From a virus: a stretch of DNA of 28,384 nucleotides. This document shows, in pieces, positions 1 to 6,675 of the stretch (position 1 is its first letter; each line of letters opens with the position of its first letter). The stretch is from IMG/VR virus record IMGVR_UViG_3300050821_011222, positions 1 through 28,384 of that record, one strand, 5' to 3'. The notes beneath the pieces are model-generated. The model saw nothing but the letters and a program-made list of their open reading frames with translations, did not search any database and was not told where the DNA came from. The translations under genes were made by a program, and so were the position numbers.

Positions 1-493
1 GCCAGCCCTTGTGGTCGCGCGTAAAGGAGCAGGATCGAATGTTCGCGTCATCTGGCAGCGGGCGATGTAAATGAACCTTGAGACCGCTCGGCATACCTTT
101 GAAACGCAACCGCCGGCCGTCGAAACGGATGCCAGAGAACTGTGCGAAGCCGAAGCTGTCCCACCATCCTATACTGCGGAAACGCGGGAAGCCCGACTTG
201 CCATTCCGCGCCTTGAGGCGGCGAAAAAACGCCGAATAGGCATCATCCAATCGTCTGAGCGTCCAGCGCTGGAGTTCAACCGGAAAAGTCGCCATCTCCG
301 GAAGGTCCCGGCGACAAAGCGTTAGCGACTTAGTCTGATCAATATAAGTTCGCCCCCGGCCGGTCTTGCGGTAACAATCAATCCGTTCCTCAAGCGCCGC
401 ATTGTAAAGCTGGCGCTGCGATTCGAGGATTGACGCAAGAACTGCACGCTGATCCTTCGACGGAAGCAAACGATATTTATAGGTCAGGATCAT
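1..493 (-). CDS. tnpB: TnpB-like RNA-guided nuclease (IS200/IS605 OrfB), cut by the left window edge
   Basis: The reading frame opens at an ATG at 493 and runs off the left edge, giving 164 residues. The start (MILTYKYRLLPSKDQ), followed by a helix with RQLYNAAL and then RRLDDAYSAFFRRLK and GKSGFPRFRS, matches the N-terminal region of IS200/IS605 OrfB/TnpB proteins. The RuvC-type catalytic motifs and zinc finger would lie outside the window, so activity cannot be judged. TnpB proteins are guided by an RNA from the 3' end of their element and cut DNA. Codon use is visibly more AT-rich (CTT, TTT, TAT, AAA) than in the flanking phage genes, which suggests recent transfer. The start lies 21 bp beyond the stop of the preceding small gene. 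No TnpA is visible. Confidence 0.82.
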   Translation of the reverse strand, partial: MILTYKYRLLPSKDQRAVLASILESQRQLYNAALEERIDCYRKTGRGRTYIDQTKSLTLCRRDLPEMATFPVELQRWTLRRLDDAYSAFFRRLKARNGKSGFPRFRSIGWWDSFGFAQFSGIRFDGRRLRFKGMPSGLKVHLHRPLPDDANIRSCSFTRDHKGW

Positions 494-514
494 CGGTCGT
501 ACTTTTCCCTGTCT

Positions 515-781
515 TTACGATGGTAGCCCCTGTGTAATCATATTCAAGAGCGTATTGCGCGCCGCATCGCGGGCAGCCTCGATCTCCGCGATCCGGCCGG
601 AGCAGACCTTGTTGCGGTGCATCGCGTCGATCTCGTCCTGGCTCGACCCGATGACGTCGGGGCGCGCCCAGAACGACCACGCCGGCAGCGCCCTGATCGA
701 GACGCCGCCCTTCACCGGAACGAGGTCGCCGGAAATCTCAGCCATCGCCCCCGTTTTAGCACGGCCCCCGATTCCCGTCAC
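515..781 (-). CDS. Small hypothetical phage protein (88 aa)
   Basis: Not recognised. The GTG at 781 overlaps the stop of the 33-residue membrane gene upstream as GTGA. An ATG at 784 and an internal ATG at 745 (MAEISGDLVPVKGG, preceded by a G-rich stretch) are alternative starts. The middle (SIRALPAWSFWARPDVIG) looks folded, and the C-terminal half is a charged helix with EIEAARDAARNTLL. It is the last gene before the TnpB insertion, so its C-terminus could have been altered by that event; nothing proves it. Confidence 0.55.
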   Translation of the reverse strand: MTGIGGRAKTGAMAEISGDLVPVKGGVSIRALPAWSFWARPDVIGSSQDEIDAMHRNKVCSGRIAEIEAARDAARNTLLNMITQGLPS

Positions 782-879
782 CATCCCGCCGGGAAGACCG
801 TCGCGACGATGCCGGCGGTGACGAAGACCGTCAGCGCGAGCAGTACGGCGAACCATCCCAGCAGGGGTGCGGTATCCAT
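778..879 (-). CDS. 33-residue single-pass membrane protein
   Basis: ATG at 879 overlaps the MuF stop as TGATG. The product is 33 residues and almost entirely one hydrophobic helix (residues 5-30, LLGWFAVLLALTVFVTAG core), ending AGW. The couplings at both ends (TGATG upstream, GTGA downstream) are the main argument that it is translated. Tiny single-pass proteins of this kind recur through the window. Function unknown. Confidence 0.55.
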   Translation of the reverse strand: MDTAPLLGWFAVLLALTVFVTAGIVATVFPAGW

Positions 880-1679
880 CAGCTGAACCCCTTCACGATC
901 GGCTTCGAGACGCACCGGCAGTTGATGAGCTGCCCCGGCCATATCCTCGCCCTTACCTTGGGATCCGGATCGAACCAGCCTTCGGCGATGTTGTACCGCT
1001 TCCCGTCGTTCGCCAAGTGGGTCGGCCGCGGCTCTTTCCCAGCGTGCGAGTGCAGCCACAGCGCCTCGTCGATCCCGAGCTCGGTCTGCCGCGCCCGCTG
1101 CATCGCCGACGTCGCCATCTGGTTTTGCGTGAACGCGATCAGCGCGGCCCGCCGCTCCGTGACGCCGTACCGCGCCTGCAGCTCCTTCGACAGCGCGCCG
1201 AGGTCCCGCCCGGTCTGGACCGAGCGCATGACGAGGTCCTGGACCTGCGCGTGGTACTGCTCCGGGATGCTCTTGATCATGGCCACGTTGCCGGCGACGG
1301 TCGCGTCGAGGATGTCGCGCATCGCCCTGGTCATCTGGAAGTCGACCGTGACGCCAGCGTCCTTCAGGATCTTGCGCAGCGCGGCGTCGGAGCGCTTCCA
1401 CGCCGCTTTCGCGAACCATGCCGCCAGCGCCGGGGCGGCAGCATCGAAGTTCTTCCGCCACTGGACGCCGAGGCGTCGCAGCTCGCGCTCCAGCTCCTTC
1501 GCCGGCGATTCGTCCTGCGCCATGATCGGAGGAGTCCGGCGATACTGCGCCTTGAGGAATCGGTCATAGGAGGCCTGCATGTCCTTGATCAGCGCCCGCA
1601 GCTTCTTGCGGTAGATCGCCGCGATGCCGGCGTTAGGGAAAACCGCCCGCAGCACGCGCTCGCCCTTGCGCCGCCGCAT
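879..1679 (-). CDS. MuF-like head morphogenesis protein (SPP1 gp7/Mu gpF family)
   Basis: 266 residues. The C-terminal third holds the MuF signature: W208-LHSHAGKEPRPTH, then DGKRY, GWFDPDP and RIWPGQLINCRC (cysteines 254 and 256), ending KPIVKGF. The N-terminal two thirds are helical. In SPP1 and Mu relatives this minor head protein binds the portal and is packaged in the capsid. The ATG at 1679 follows the upstream stop by two bases. Unlike many phage MuF proteins, it has no extra toxin domain at its C-terminus. The portal gene, its usual neighbour, is about 12 kb upstream on the same strand. Confidence 0.9.
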   Translation of the reverse strand: MRRRKGERVLRAVFPNAGIAAIYRKKLRALIKDMQASYDRFLKAQYRRTPPIMAQDESPAKELERELRRLGVQWRKNFDAAAPALAAWFAKAAWKRSDAALRKILKDAGVTVDFQMTRAMRDILDATVAGNVAMIKSIPEQYHAQVQDLVMRSVQTGRDLGALSKELQARYGVTERRAALIAFTQNQMATSAMQRARQTELGIDEALWLHSHAGKEPRPTHLANDGKRYNIAEGWFDPDPKVRARIWPGQLINCRCVSKPIVKGFS

Positions 1680-1681
1680 GG

Positions 1682-1999
1682 TCAGTTCAGCTTCGGCGCT
1701 TCTTCGCCGACATCATCGCGGTGATTCTCGTCGCCGTGAGGCGAAGGCGAGTCGAGCCATGCCAGCCAAGCATCGAGCTGTTCGCGGGTCGCGAAAAGCT
1801 CCCAGTTGCTGTCGATCGAGCCGTCCGGTTTGATTTTCGAGATCATCGCCGAGAGGGGGATTAACGTCATCGTCGGCGGGACATGCTCGCAATGATCAAA
1901 CTTGACCAGCATGACGTCGGTCGAGATTTGCTCGATTACCTCGCCGGTCTGCGTGTATTCCTTGCCGCAATGGAAAAAGAACTTGCCGACGATGCTCAT
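1682..1999 (-). CDS. Hypothetical phage protein (105 aa)
   Basis: Start taken at the ATG at 1999 (MSIVGKFFFHCGKEY), which has TAGGAG seven bases upstream; the frame is open further upstream but reads as arginine-rich shadow. The N-terminal half alternates strand-like segments (KFFFHCG, TGEVIEQI, DVMLVKFD), suggesting a small beta fold. A helix with EQLDAWLAWLD follows, then an acidic tail. It lies two bases upstream of the MuF start, so the two are probably cotranslated. No family recognised. Confidence 0.75.
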   Translation of the reverse strand: MSIVGKFFFHCGKEYTQTGEVIEQISTDVMLVKFDHCEHVPPTMTLIPLSAMISKIKPDGSIDSNWELFATREQLDAWLAWLDSPSPHGDENHRDDVGEEAPKLN

Positions 2000-2057
2000 G
2001 GGGCTGCTCCTAGGATTGGAGAGGCATCCTACGCGGCTTCGGCGCCTTATGCCACGG

Positions 2058-2300
2058 TCAGGCCGTCGGCTTGGCGAGCTGCGCGGCGACCGCGCCGGCC
2101 CGCTCATAGGCGTCCCACGCGATCTTCATCCCGCGCGCGAAGGCGGCCACCGATTCGTTGGTGCTCATGGAGCCCGGCACCGGCGACTTGGCGCCGGCCT
2201 CGACGAGGTTGCCGATGAGGTTCCGGAACAGGTTGGCGACGGCCTCGTCGAACGCCTTGTCGAGTGCGTCCTGAGTTTTCTTCAGGTCCAGGCTCGCCAT
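2058..2300 (-). CDS. Small helical hypothetical protein (80 aa)
   Basis: 80 residues predicted mostly helical: DALDKAFDEAVANLFRNLIGNLVEAG, then a SPVPGS break, then ESVAAFARGMKIAWDAYERAG. The start is the ATG at 2300, four bases after a conserved-strand neighbour's stop. It belongs to the small-gene string upstream of MuF. No family recognised. Confidence 0.65.
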   Translation of the reverse strand: MASLDLKKTQDALDKAFDEAVANLFRNLIGNLVEAGAKSPVPGSMSTNESVAAFARGMKIAWDAYERAGAVAAQLAKPTA

Positions 2301-2306
2301 CGGCTT

Positions 2307-2588
2307 TTACGCGGCCTTGTCGCGCGACGCCTCGGCCGGCCGCAGGTGAATCCGCTCGACCGTCTTGCCGGCGGCGTTCTCGATGTAGGCCCACTGGAAG
2401 ATCGGGGGCAGGTGAACGTCCAGCGGCCGGTCGGAGTGCACGTCCTTGACGTCGACGCGCGAATCGCCCGCGGGATGGTGGATCGTTATCTCCGCCTCTC
2501 CGCTCTTGTTGTCCCGGAGGATCGTAAAGCTCTCGGCCTCGCGGATTACGCACCGACCGCCGTCCGTAAAACATTTGATCGTGAACAT
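2307..2588 (-). CDS. Hypothetical phage protein (93 aa)
   Basis: Starts MFTIKCFTDGGRCVIREAESF and continues with strand-forming segments (AEITIHHPAG, LDVHLPPIFQWAYIENAAG), so probably a small beta protein. GGAG lies about nine bases before the ATG, inside a repetitive GCAGAAGCAG leader. Similar short proteins occur in phage structural operons, but I cannot assign a family. Confidence 0.72.
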   Translation of the reverse strand: MFTIKCFTDGGRCVIREAESFTILRDNKSGEAEITIHHPAGDSRVDVKDVHSDRPLDVHLPPIFQWAYIENAAGKTVERIHLRPAEASRDKAA

Positions 2589-2623
2589 CTGCTGCTTCTC
2601 CTGCTTCTGCTGCTGCTTCTGCC
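2589..2623. repeat. CTG/CTT trinucleotide tract in a translation leader
   Basis: About 11 in-register units of CTG, CTT and CTC on the plus strand (GCAG/GAAGCAG on the minus strand), directly before the ATG at 2588. The tract supplies the only GGAG for that gene. Slippage here could change ribosome-binding-site spacing. Confidence 0.6.
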
Positions 2624-2668
2624 GACAAAGAGACGATTTTGTAGTTCAAATCGGCGGCCCCGACAAGG

Positions 2669-2914
2669 TCAGACGAAATGGCCGATGGTCACGATGGGAT
2701 GGAGCGGGTTGAGCACGGGGATGTCGAGCTTGGTTTCGAGATCGTAGCCCTCCTCCACCATCTTGCGGCACAACGCGATCGCCGCCTTCACCTCCGAGTC
2801 GCCGAACGTCGTGTACTTGACCGCGTTCGGTTTGCTCTCAATGCTTGCGACCGTCGCGGACTTGACGGCGGCAACGGTCGTCGTCGTCGCGTGGATTTTC
2901 GGGGGCGTGCTCAT
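2669..2914 (-). CDS. Hypothetical protein (81 aa)
   Basis: Start taken at the ATG at 2914 (MSTPPKIHATTTTVAAVK), which has GGAGAG upstream. The N-terminal 30 residues are Thr/Ala/Val-rich and look unstructured. The rest (KYTTFGDSEVKAAIALCRKMVEEGYDLETKLDIPVL) looks like a folded helix-strand unit. It begins a minus-strand run that diverges from the membrane protein at 3046. Function unknown. Confidence 0.65.
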   Translation of the reverse strand: MSTPPKIHATTTTVAAVKSATVASIESKPNAVKYTTFGDSEVKAAIALCRKMVEEGYDLETKLDIPVLNPLHPIVTIGHFV

Positions 2915-3045
2915 CGGCGTTTCTCTCCAGGCGCCGGGGATCGGCGCGTCCGCCACCTTACGCCATAGGAACCTTCTGTGCTATCGTCTGGTTGATACTG
3001 ATCGGCGCCCCTTTCCGCGCCGACCCTCCAGAGGAGGAAACGCCA

Positions 3046-3225
3046 ATGTCACGCGGTTTGCTTTTTTGGGTCATCTGGGTGATCTGCGTTTTGATTTGGG
3101 CCGGCGTCAATTTCGGGCATGTAGGCGGTCCTGAAATGTCTCACCTAGCTGGCGGCGGCGTCATCGAGTTCGTTTTGTTCGGGCTGCTGGGCTGGCAAGT
3201 GTTCGGCCCCGTTGTTCACGCCTAG
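3046..3225 (+). CDS. Small two-helix membrane protein (59 aa)
   Basis: A strong GAGGAGG seven to nine bases upstream fixes the ATG at 3046. Two hydrophobic segments are visible: residues 3-21 (GLLFWVIWVICVLIWAG) and 37-54 (VIEFVLFGLLGWQVFGP). The ending LLGWQVFGPxVH resembles, from memory, a small membrane protein often seen near phage head genes. It could be holin-like, but no lysis genes are in view, so this is speculation. Confidence 0.75.
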   Translation: MSRGLLFWVIWVICVLIWAGVNFGHVGGPEMSHLAGGGVIEFVLFGLLGWQVFGPVVHA

Positions 3226-3328
3226 CAAGGCGCGCCTGCTCTGGCTCGTGGTCGCCGTGGCGGCGGCCGCCTGCTTGCTGACCTGGCTCACCTCGCTGGT
3301 CTGGCCGCCCCCGCACCCGTTCTGGTGA
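3212..3328 (+). CDS. 38-residue membrane protein with TTG start
   Basis: Starts at TTG 3212 inside the end of the previous gene, overlapping it by 14 bp. The sequence is a short basic head (FTPSKAR), one long hydrophobic helix (LLWLVVAVAAAACLLTWLTSLVW) and a proline tail (PPPHPFW). It stops four bases before the end of the convergent minus-strand gene, filling the gap exactly. The positive-inside pattern suggests an inner-membrane protein with the tail outside. Confidence 0.5.
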   Translation: MFTPSKARLLWLVVAVAAAACLLTWLTSLVWPPPHPFW

Positions 3329-3331
3329 AAC

Positions 3332-3676
3332 TCAATCCCGCAAGTGCTCCGGCAGGTCCGGCAGCGGGACGCTCTGCCCCGCGAGCGCGTGCAGGCTGTC
3401 GCCGCAGAAGTTGATGACGCCGGCCGTCAGGACGTAGTGGCAGCAGTCTTCGACGGCGTTGCCCTGGGCGTCGCGAACCCACTCGCCGGTCCACTCGCCC
3501 CTTTCGTCGACGATGGCCTTCTTGCCGGTGATCTTGACGCTCGGGCTGAAGGTCGGGGCGTCGAGGTTGCCGTCGAACTGCCAGGAATCCGGAACGACGT
3601 GCATCTCACCGCAGCCGGGGCACCAGTGGGCATAGCCCTGCTCCGCGCGACGCAGCTTGGCGCTGACCTGCCCCAT
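3332..3676 (-). CDS. DUF6527-like cysteine-containing phage protein (114 aa)
   Basis: Contains HWCPGCGEMH (residues 18-27), then WQFDGNLDAPTFSPSVKI, CCHYVLTAGVINFCGDSLHAL and LPDLPEHL. This pattern of a CxxC near the start, PTFSPS in the middle and CHYxLxxGxIxFCxDSxH fits the DUF6527 family of small phage proteins, as I recall it. The cysteines probably bind zinc. The ATG at 3676 abuts the upstream stop with no gap, so the two are likely cotranslated. Confidence 0.75.
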   Translation of the reverse strand: MGQVSAKLRRAEQGYAHWCPGCGEMHVVPDSWQFDGNLDAPTFSPSVKITGKKAIVDERGEWTGEWVRDAQGNAVEDCCHYVLTAGVINFCGDSLHALAGQSVPLPDLPEHLRD

Positions 3677-4333
3677 TCAGGGCACCAGCTCGCCGTTGTG
3701 GAGATGGCCGTGCCACTTCCCGGTGTCGATCGAGCCGCCGCCGGCGGAGCAACTTGGCCCGTTTTTGTCGACGTGCAGGTTGCCGTCCTCGGGCCTGCCA
3801 TGGCGGACCCAGCAGAAGTGCGCCATGTCGTCCTTCATCGTGCAGTTGCTGGCGCGGCCATCGATCATCCACTCGTGACCATCAGGGCATTTCACGATCA
3901 ACGTCCGCCCGTCAGGCCCGACGTGATAGCCGGAGCCGCGCGGCGATTCTGGATCGCCTTTCTTCCCGCGGTGAAACCACCAGGCGTCCCAACACGCTCC
4001 CGGCGGCGCGTCTTCCAACGTGAAGCGCTCTCCGGTATCCGGCCGGACGTAGATCTGCCGGCCGAACAGCTGGTGCGGGTCGGCGGCGTCGAAGGGCTGG
4101 CCGCAGACCTCGCAGTTCGTCGGCCAGCGAGCGTCGTCGTCCGCCGGCTTCAGGTCGTCGCAGGAGTCGATGTAGCCCTCGGCGGTATAGCGGACGTCGG
4201 CCTCGCCGAGCTCGAACATCGCGTTGCAGTAGCTCCCGTTCGCCGGGCACTTGTGCTCCGCGCTCGAACGGTAGCGGCGCAACCAGCGCCGCTCCCTGTC
4301 GGTTGGTTCGATCCAGAAGACTTTGGTGCCCAT
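3677..4333 (-). CDS. Conserved cysteine-rich phage protein (218 aa)
   Basis: Recognisable as a conserved phage hypothetical: CEVCGQPFDAADPHQLFGR, then YVRPDTGERFTLEDAPPGACWDAWWF, LIVKCPDGHEWMIDGRASNC, HFCWVRHGRPED, VDKNGPSCSAGGGSI and WHGHLHNGEL. At least six paired cysteines and several histidines suggest a zinc-stabilised fold. A glycine-free insert (HRGKKGDPESPRGSGYH) replaces a linker. Biochemical role unknown. It sits between the MCDYSL-type gene and the DUF6527-like gene. Confidence 0.8.
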   Translation of the reverse strand: MGTKVFWIEPTDRERRWLRRYRSSAEHKCPANGSYCNAMFELGEADVRYTAEGYIDSCDDLKPADDDARWPTNCEVCGQPFDAADPHQLFGRQIYVRPDTGERFTLEDAPPGACWDAWWFHRGKKGDPESPRGSGYHVGPDGRTLIVKCPDGHEWMIDGRASNCTMKDDMAHFCWVRHGRPEDGNLHVDKNGPSCSAGGGSIDTGKWHGHLHNGELVP

Positions 4334-4336
4334 GCG

Positions 4337-4744
4337 TCAGGCGACGACGGGAACCCGCTCCTGTTGCTTCGCCTCGTCTGCGGTCCTCGGCGCCGCCGGC
4401 AACTGAAGAACGGTAGCCGTATGGCCGGAGGTCAGCGACGTCAGCAGCACCGTATTGCCGTCGGGGAACTCCAGCGCGTCGTGGTGGACTGCCATCTTGT
4501 CCTTGTTGATCTGCCGGAAGATGGCGACGCGGTGCGGGATGACCATCTTGAACCAGAGGAAAGTATTGCGCCCGATCTCCTGGTCGAAGGCGATCTCCGT
4601 GCCGGGGCGGACGCAAACCGCGACGTCGGCGGGGCCGGCCGCGGCCGCGAAGCCGCGCGTTCCGTGGCCGAAGTCGGTGACGACCAGCTTGTCGCCTGTC
4701 TCGGCGGGACGTGATTTGACCATCTGGAGGCTGAAGTCGCACAT
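4337..4744 (-). CDS. MCDYSL-type conserved protein (135 aa)
   Basis: Begins MCDFSLQMVKSRPAETGDKL, then TRGFAA and DVAVCVRPGTEIAF. This matches a widespread small family, in phages and bacterial chromosomes, whose members begin MCDYSL...SRPA..GD.L. Start chosen at the ATG at 4744, with AAGGAAAGGA upstream; the longer open frame has no signal. The middle (NTFLWFKMVIPHRVAIFRQINKDKMAVHHDALEF) is probably beta-rich. It is the first gene of the 4744-3332 operon leaving the AT-rich island at 4830. Function unknown. Confidence 0.78.
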   Translation of the reverse strand: MCDFSLQMVKSRPAETGDKLVVTDFGHGTRGFAAAAGPADVAVCVRPGTEIAFDQEIGRNTFLWFKMVIPHRVAIFRQINKDKMAVHHDALEFPDGNTVLLTSLTSGHTATVLQLPAAPRTADEAKQQERVPVVA

Positions 4745-4829
4745 CGCTCGAATCCTTTCCTTCGCTGATGGGAACCGGGCGCAGGCCCGATTCGCGGCAG
4801 GATACTCCTCGAACGATGGCTGCGGCAGG

Positions 4830-4885
4830 GGGATATTTATTGGATTAAAAAGGGGGGTTTTTATTCCCCGAAAATCCCCTATGAT
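4830..4885. promoter_or_regulatory. AT-rich island, probable divergent promoter region
   Basis: The 302 bases from 4745 to 5046 hold no convincing gene. Within them, 4830-4885 is conspicuously AT-rich with G and C runs (GGGG-ATATTTATT, ATTAAAAAGGGGGG, TTTTTATTCCCC), in strong contrast to the GC-rich surroundings. On the plus strand it ends in TATGAT (4880-4885), a near-consensus -10. On the minus strand it precedes the MCDYSL-type gene. No clear -35 was found for either direction. Confidence 0.4.
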
Positions 4886-4890
4886 CGCCG

Positions 4891-5041
4891 CCGCCGACAA
4901 CATCGTCGGCGTTCGCCATCCACCTCAAGCTAGGAGGGCAGCAAGGCGAAGAAGAGAAAGAAAGCGGCTGGTCTTCGACGATACTCGGAGATCGCGTCAC
5001 AAGCGGGGGCCGCGCCGGCGACGGTGCGGCCCTTCGTTTTT
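4891..5041 (+). ncRNA. Candidate small RNA ending at an intrinsic terminator
   Basis: A TATGAT box at 4880-4885 would place the transcript start near 4891. There the sequence folds into a perfect 6-bp hairpin (GCCGAC 4893-4898 with GTCGGC 4905-4910). A strong terminator closes the unit at 5007-5041. No ATG-, GTG- or TTG-started frame of useful length with a ribosome site fits in between. A GGAGGG at 4933-4939 is followed only by a frame without a canonical start. The unit lies antisense-free between two minus-strand genes. Alternative: a degenerate short gene. Confidence 0.4.
5007..5041 (+). terminator. Rho-independent terminator
   Basis: GGGCCGC (5007-5013) pairs perfectly with GCGGCCC (5026-5032) around a 12-base loop and is followed by TTCGTTTTT. 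The T-tract lies only on the plus-strand side, so it ends a plus-strand transcript although no plus-strand gene precedes it. Confidence 0.75.
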
Positions 5042-5046
5042 CCAAT

Positions 5047-5514
5047 TCAGCCGCCGCGCCTGACTAGGTCGTAAACCAGCCCGGCGCGGGGATCGTTGTT
5101 CGCCGCCAGCCACTCGGCGAACTCCTTCAAGGTCTTGTTGTCCTTGTCGTTGTTGCAAGGCCGGCAGACGATCAGCTTGTTGCCCTTCGCGAACGTCCCG
5201 CCCTTGCTGCGGGGTCTGACGTGATCGCGCGACGGCGGCTTCGAGGTGCCGAACCTCATCTCGTGGCTGCAGTACGGGCACGGCTTGCCGTCGTAGAGCG
5301 CCAGCTCGTTCGGGACGAACGCCGACGGCTTGCCGGGCAGCTCCGGCGTAAAGATCGGGTCGTTCGAGAAGTCGACGGCGTGGCCGAAACGGCGCAGCCA
5401 CTGGAGCGTCGCGGTCTGCGCCTTGTAGACAGGATCTCGCGCGCGACGCCTGTCAACGGCGGCGAGTTCGGCCCAGTAGACCTCCAACTCATGGGCCGTC
5501 ACCGGCTTGTGCAT
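5047..5514 (-). CDS. HNH endonuclease (155 aa)
   Basis: Start at the ATG at 5514, with AAGGAGG five bases upstream. Residues 79-82 (CPYC) and 117-120 (CRPC) are paired zinc knuckles. Between them lie the HNH motifs SRDHVRPRSKGG (D97, H98), N112 and N121 in CRPCNNDKDNK. The N-terminal 75 residues look like a helical DNA-recognition part. Phage HNH proteins of this size may be homing nucleases, packaging cofactors or host-attack nucleases. With TerL 17 kb away, a freestanding homing role is the simplest guess. It ends just before the convergent terminator at 5041. Confidence 0.88.
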   Translation of the reverse strand: MHKPVTAHELEVYWAELAAVDRRRARDPVYKAQTATLQWLRRFGHAVDFSNDPIFTPELPGKPSAFVPNELALYDGKPCPYCSHEMRFGTSKPPSRDHVRPRSKGGTFAKGNKLIVCRPCNNDKDNKTLKEFAEWLAANNDPRAGLVYDLVRRGG

Positions 5515-5556
5515 CTCCGCCTCCTTCGGGAAGATTTGTGCCAAAAAACAAGGGCG

Positions 5557-5820
5557 ATGGCCACCCCGGCCGAAGGGCCGTATGATTGGCCGATGGCCGA
5601 ATCCGCCAAGCCGCCGACATACGACGACCTGCTCGCCGACAACGCGAAGCTCAAAACCTACGCGCTCGGGCTCGAGGAGGCCATCAGGGGGCTGAACGCC
5701 GCCGTATCGGTACGCGACGCCGAGATCGGCCGGCTGACGCTCAAGGCAAAAACGAAGCCGCAGCGGGTACTCGACCCGAAGGCCGCCAGCGCCTACGACC
5801 GGCCCTACGACGGCCGGTGA
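5557..5820 (+). CDS. Small coiled-coil protein (87 aa)
   Basis: Plus-strand frame beginning ATG 5557, or ATG 5593 (MAESAKPPTYDDLL); neither has a good ribosome site. The core (YDDLLADNAKLKTYALGLEEAIRGL) reads as a heptad-patterned helix. The tail (KPQRVLDPKAASAYDRPYDGR) is basic. It diverges from the HNH gene by 42 bp and overlaps the end of the 53-residue minus-strand gene by 16 bp. Function unknown. Confidence 0.5.
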   Translation: MATPAEGPYDWPMAESAKPPTYDDLLADNAKLKTYALGLEEAIRGLNAAVSVRDAEIGRLTLKAKTKPQRVLDPKAASAYDRPYDGR

Positions 5821-5966
5821 ACGTGGACCGTCGGCAGCTTCATCGCCGCGACGGCGACGTCGCGGTCCTGCAGACAGAACTCCGCGATCGCGCGGCGCCA
5901 CTCCTCGGGGAGCAGCTTCCATGCGGCGCGCCATTGCGCGGCGATCTTTTGACTGTCGTTGGCCAT
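5805..5966 (-). CDS. 53-residue hypothetical protein
   Basis: MANDSQKIAAQWRAAWKLLP, then EEWRRAIAEF and CLQDRDVAVAAMKLP. This is an amphipathic helical miniprotein rich in tryptophan. A TTGACT lies about 30 bases upstream, but the matching -10 would leave almost no leader. It shares the strand of the DUF4262 operon upstream. No family recognised. Confidence 0.55.
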   Translation of the reverse strand: MANDSQKIAAQWRAAWKLLPEEWRRAIAEFCLQDRDVAVAAMKLPTVHVHRPS

Positions 5967-6004
5967 GCGCCCGAAATAAAGTCGGCCAGCGGCGAAGTCA
6001 ACTT

Positions 6005-6472
6005 TTACGACTGCAATTTTCTGTGGACCTTGACGTTGGCGTAGGGCTCCGCGCAGCCGGCGTCCCAGGGGAAGCGGCCCTCGCGGTCGCAGAACACGAC
6101 CTGCATCACGCGGTAGCTCGAGTTGCCGAGAACCTCCGTCGCCTGGATCGTGAAGTCGTCCTTCACGCTCTCCGCCGCCTCGACGAGGTAGGGCGGTAAC
6201 TTGCCGCCGATCTGCAGCGGCCCCTCGGCGAACGGGTCGGCGGCGTCCTTCAATTTTTCCGAGACGGCGTTCAGGATCGACATGCCGACCTCGTCGTAGA
6301 GGCCGATTACGAGCAGCTCCGGCAGGCCGACCAGCGAGTTGCCGATCGTATAGGTGAAAGCCTCGTTGGTCGGGTCCTTCGAATCGACGTCGGGAAAAAC
6401 GCCGATGCAACTGCGCCCGGTAGAGTCAATATCAGCGACGACATTCGCGTAGAACTCTTCTTTCTCGCTCAC
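6005..6472 (-). CDS. DUF4262 family protein (155 aa)
   Basis: Contains VADIDSTGRSCIGVFPD, then AFTYTIGNSLVGLPELLVIGLYDEVGMSILNAV, the hallmark FxYTIGLxxxGxPELLVxG of DUF4262, followed by the expected C-terminal VMQVVFCDREGRFPWDAGC. The start is a GTG at 6472 that overlaps the upstream stop as GTGA. DUF4262 proteins are widespread, small and of unknown function; they occur in phages and actinobacteria. It is the fifth gene of the operon starting at 7859. Confidence 0.82.
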   Translation of the reverse strand: MSEKEEFYANVVADIDSTGRSCIGVFPDVDSKDPTNEAFTYTIGNSLVGLPELLVIGLYDEVGMSILNAVSEKLKDAADPFAEGPLQIGGKLPPYLVEAAESVKDDFTIQATEVLGNSSYRVMQVVFCDREGRFPWDAGCAEPYANVKVHRKLQS

Positions 6473-6675
6473 CGGCAGCTCTCCCTCCGTTTGTCCAGCA
6501 GGCCGGCCCTCGCGTCGGCTTGTCCTTTGGCGTGGCTGCGGTCCCAGTCCAAGGCCAGCATAGCGACCTCCGGCGCCAGCGGGGCGGCGCCCTTGCGGTA
6601 CGGGTTCTCCGCGCGGTCGATGCCGACGTAGCCCGCCGTCGCGCCCTCATCGAACGGAGTTCTCATGTAGCTCAT
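6469..6675 (-). CDS. Small protein with RMF-like NPY motif (68 aa)
   Basis: FDEGATAGYVGIDRAENPYRKG is reminiscent of the ribosome-modulation-factor-like pattern (AxxxGxxxxxNPYxxG) found in small phage and proteobacterial proteins. However, the usual following WxxG is replaced by LDWDRSH. Overlaps both neighbours by 4 bp (ATGA and GTGA), so it is translationally coupled. If the resemblance holds it would bind ribosomes; this is weak inference. Confidence 0.55.
   Translation of the reverse strand: MSYMRTPFDEGATAGYVGIDRAENPYRKGAAPLAPEVAMLALDWDRSHAKGQADARAGLLDKRRESCR

Noticed and set aside
71-325. Plus-strand 84-residue frame
   Set aside because: It lies opposite the TnpB gene, whose motifs are clear; the plus frame has no ribosome site or recognisable content.
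2104-2649. 181-residue minus-strand frame beginning MNYKIVSLSAEAA
   Set aside because: The start looks plausible, but the rest is an arginine/glycine-rich shadow overlapping two better genes.
3344-4714. Plus-strand 456-residue open frame
   Set aside because: Antisense to three recognisable minus-strand genes; valine/arginine/alanine-rich composition typical of a GC-rich shadow frame.
4942-5065. Short plus frame (AKKRKKAAGLRRYSEIASQ...) after GGAGGG
   Set aside because: It resembles the start of an HTH protein, but there is no start codon and the frame runs through the terminator; treated as part of the candidate RNA region.
5967-6004. Promoter TTGACT/TATTTC upstream of the 53-residue gene
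   Set aside because: Spacing is acceptable, but the start codon would fall almost at the transcription start; too weak to list as a feature.
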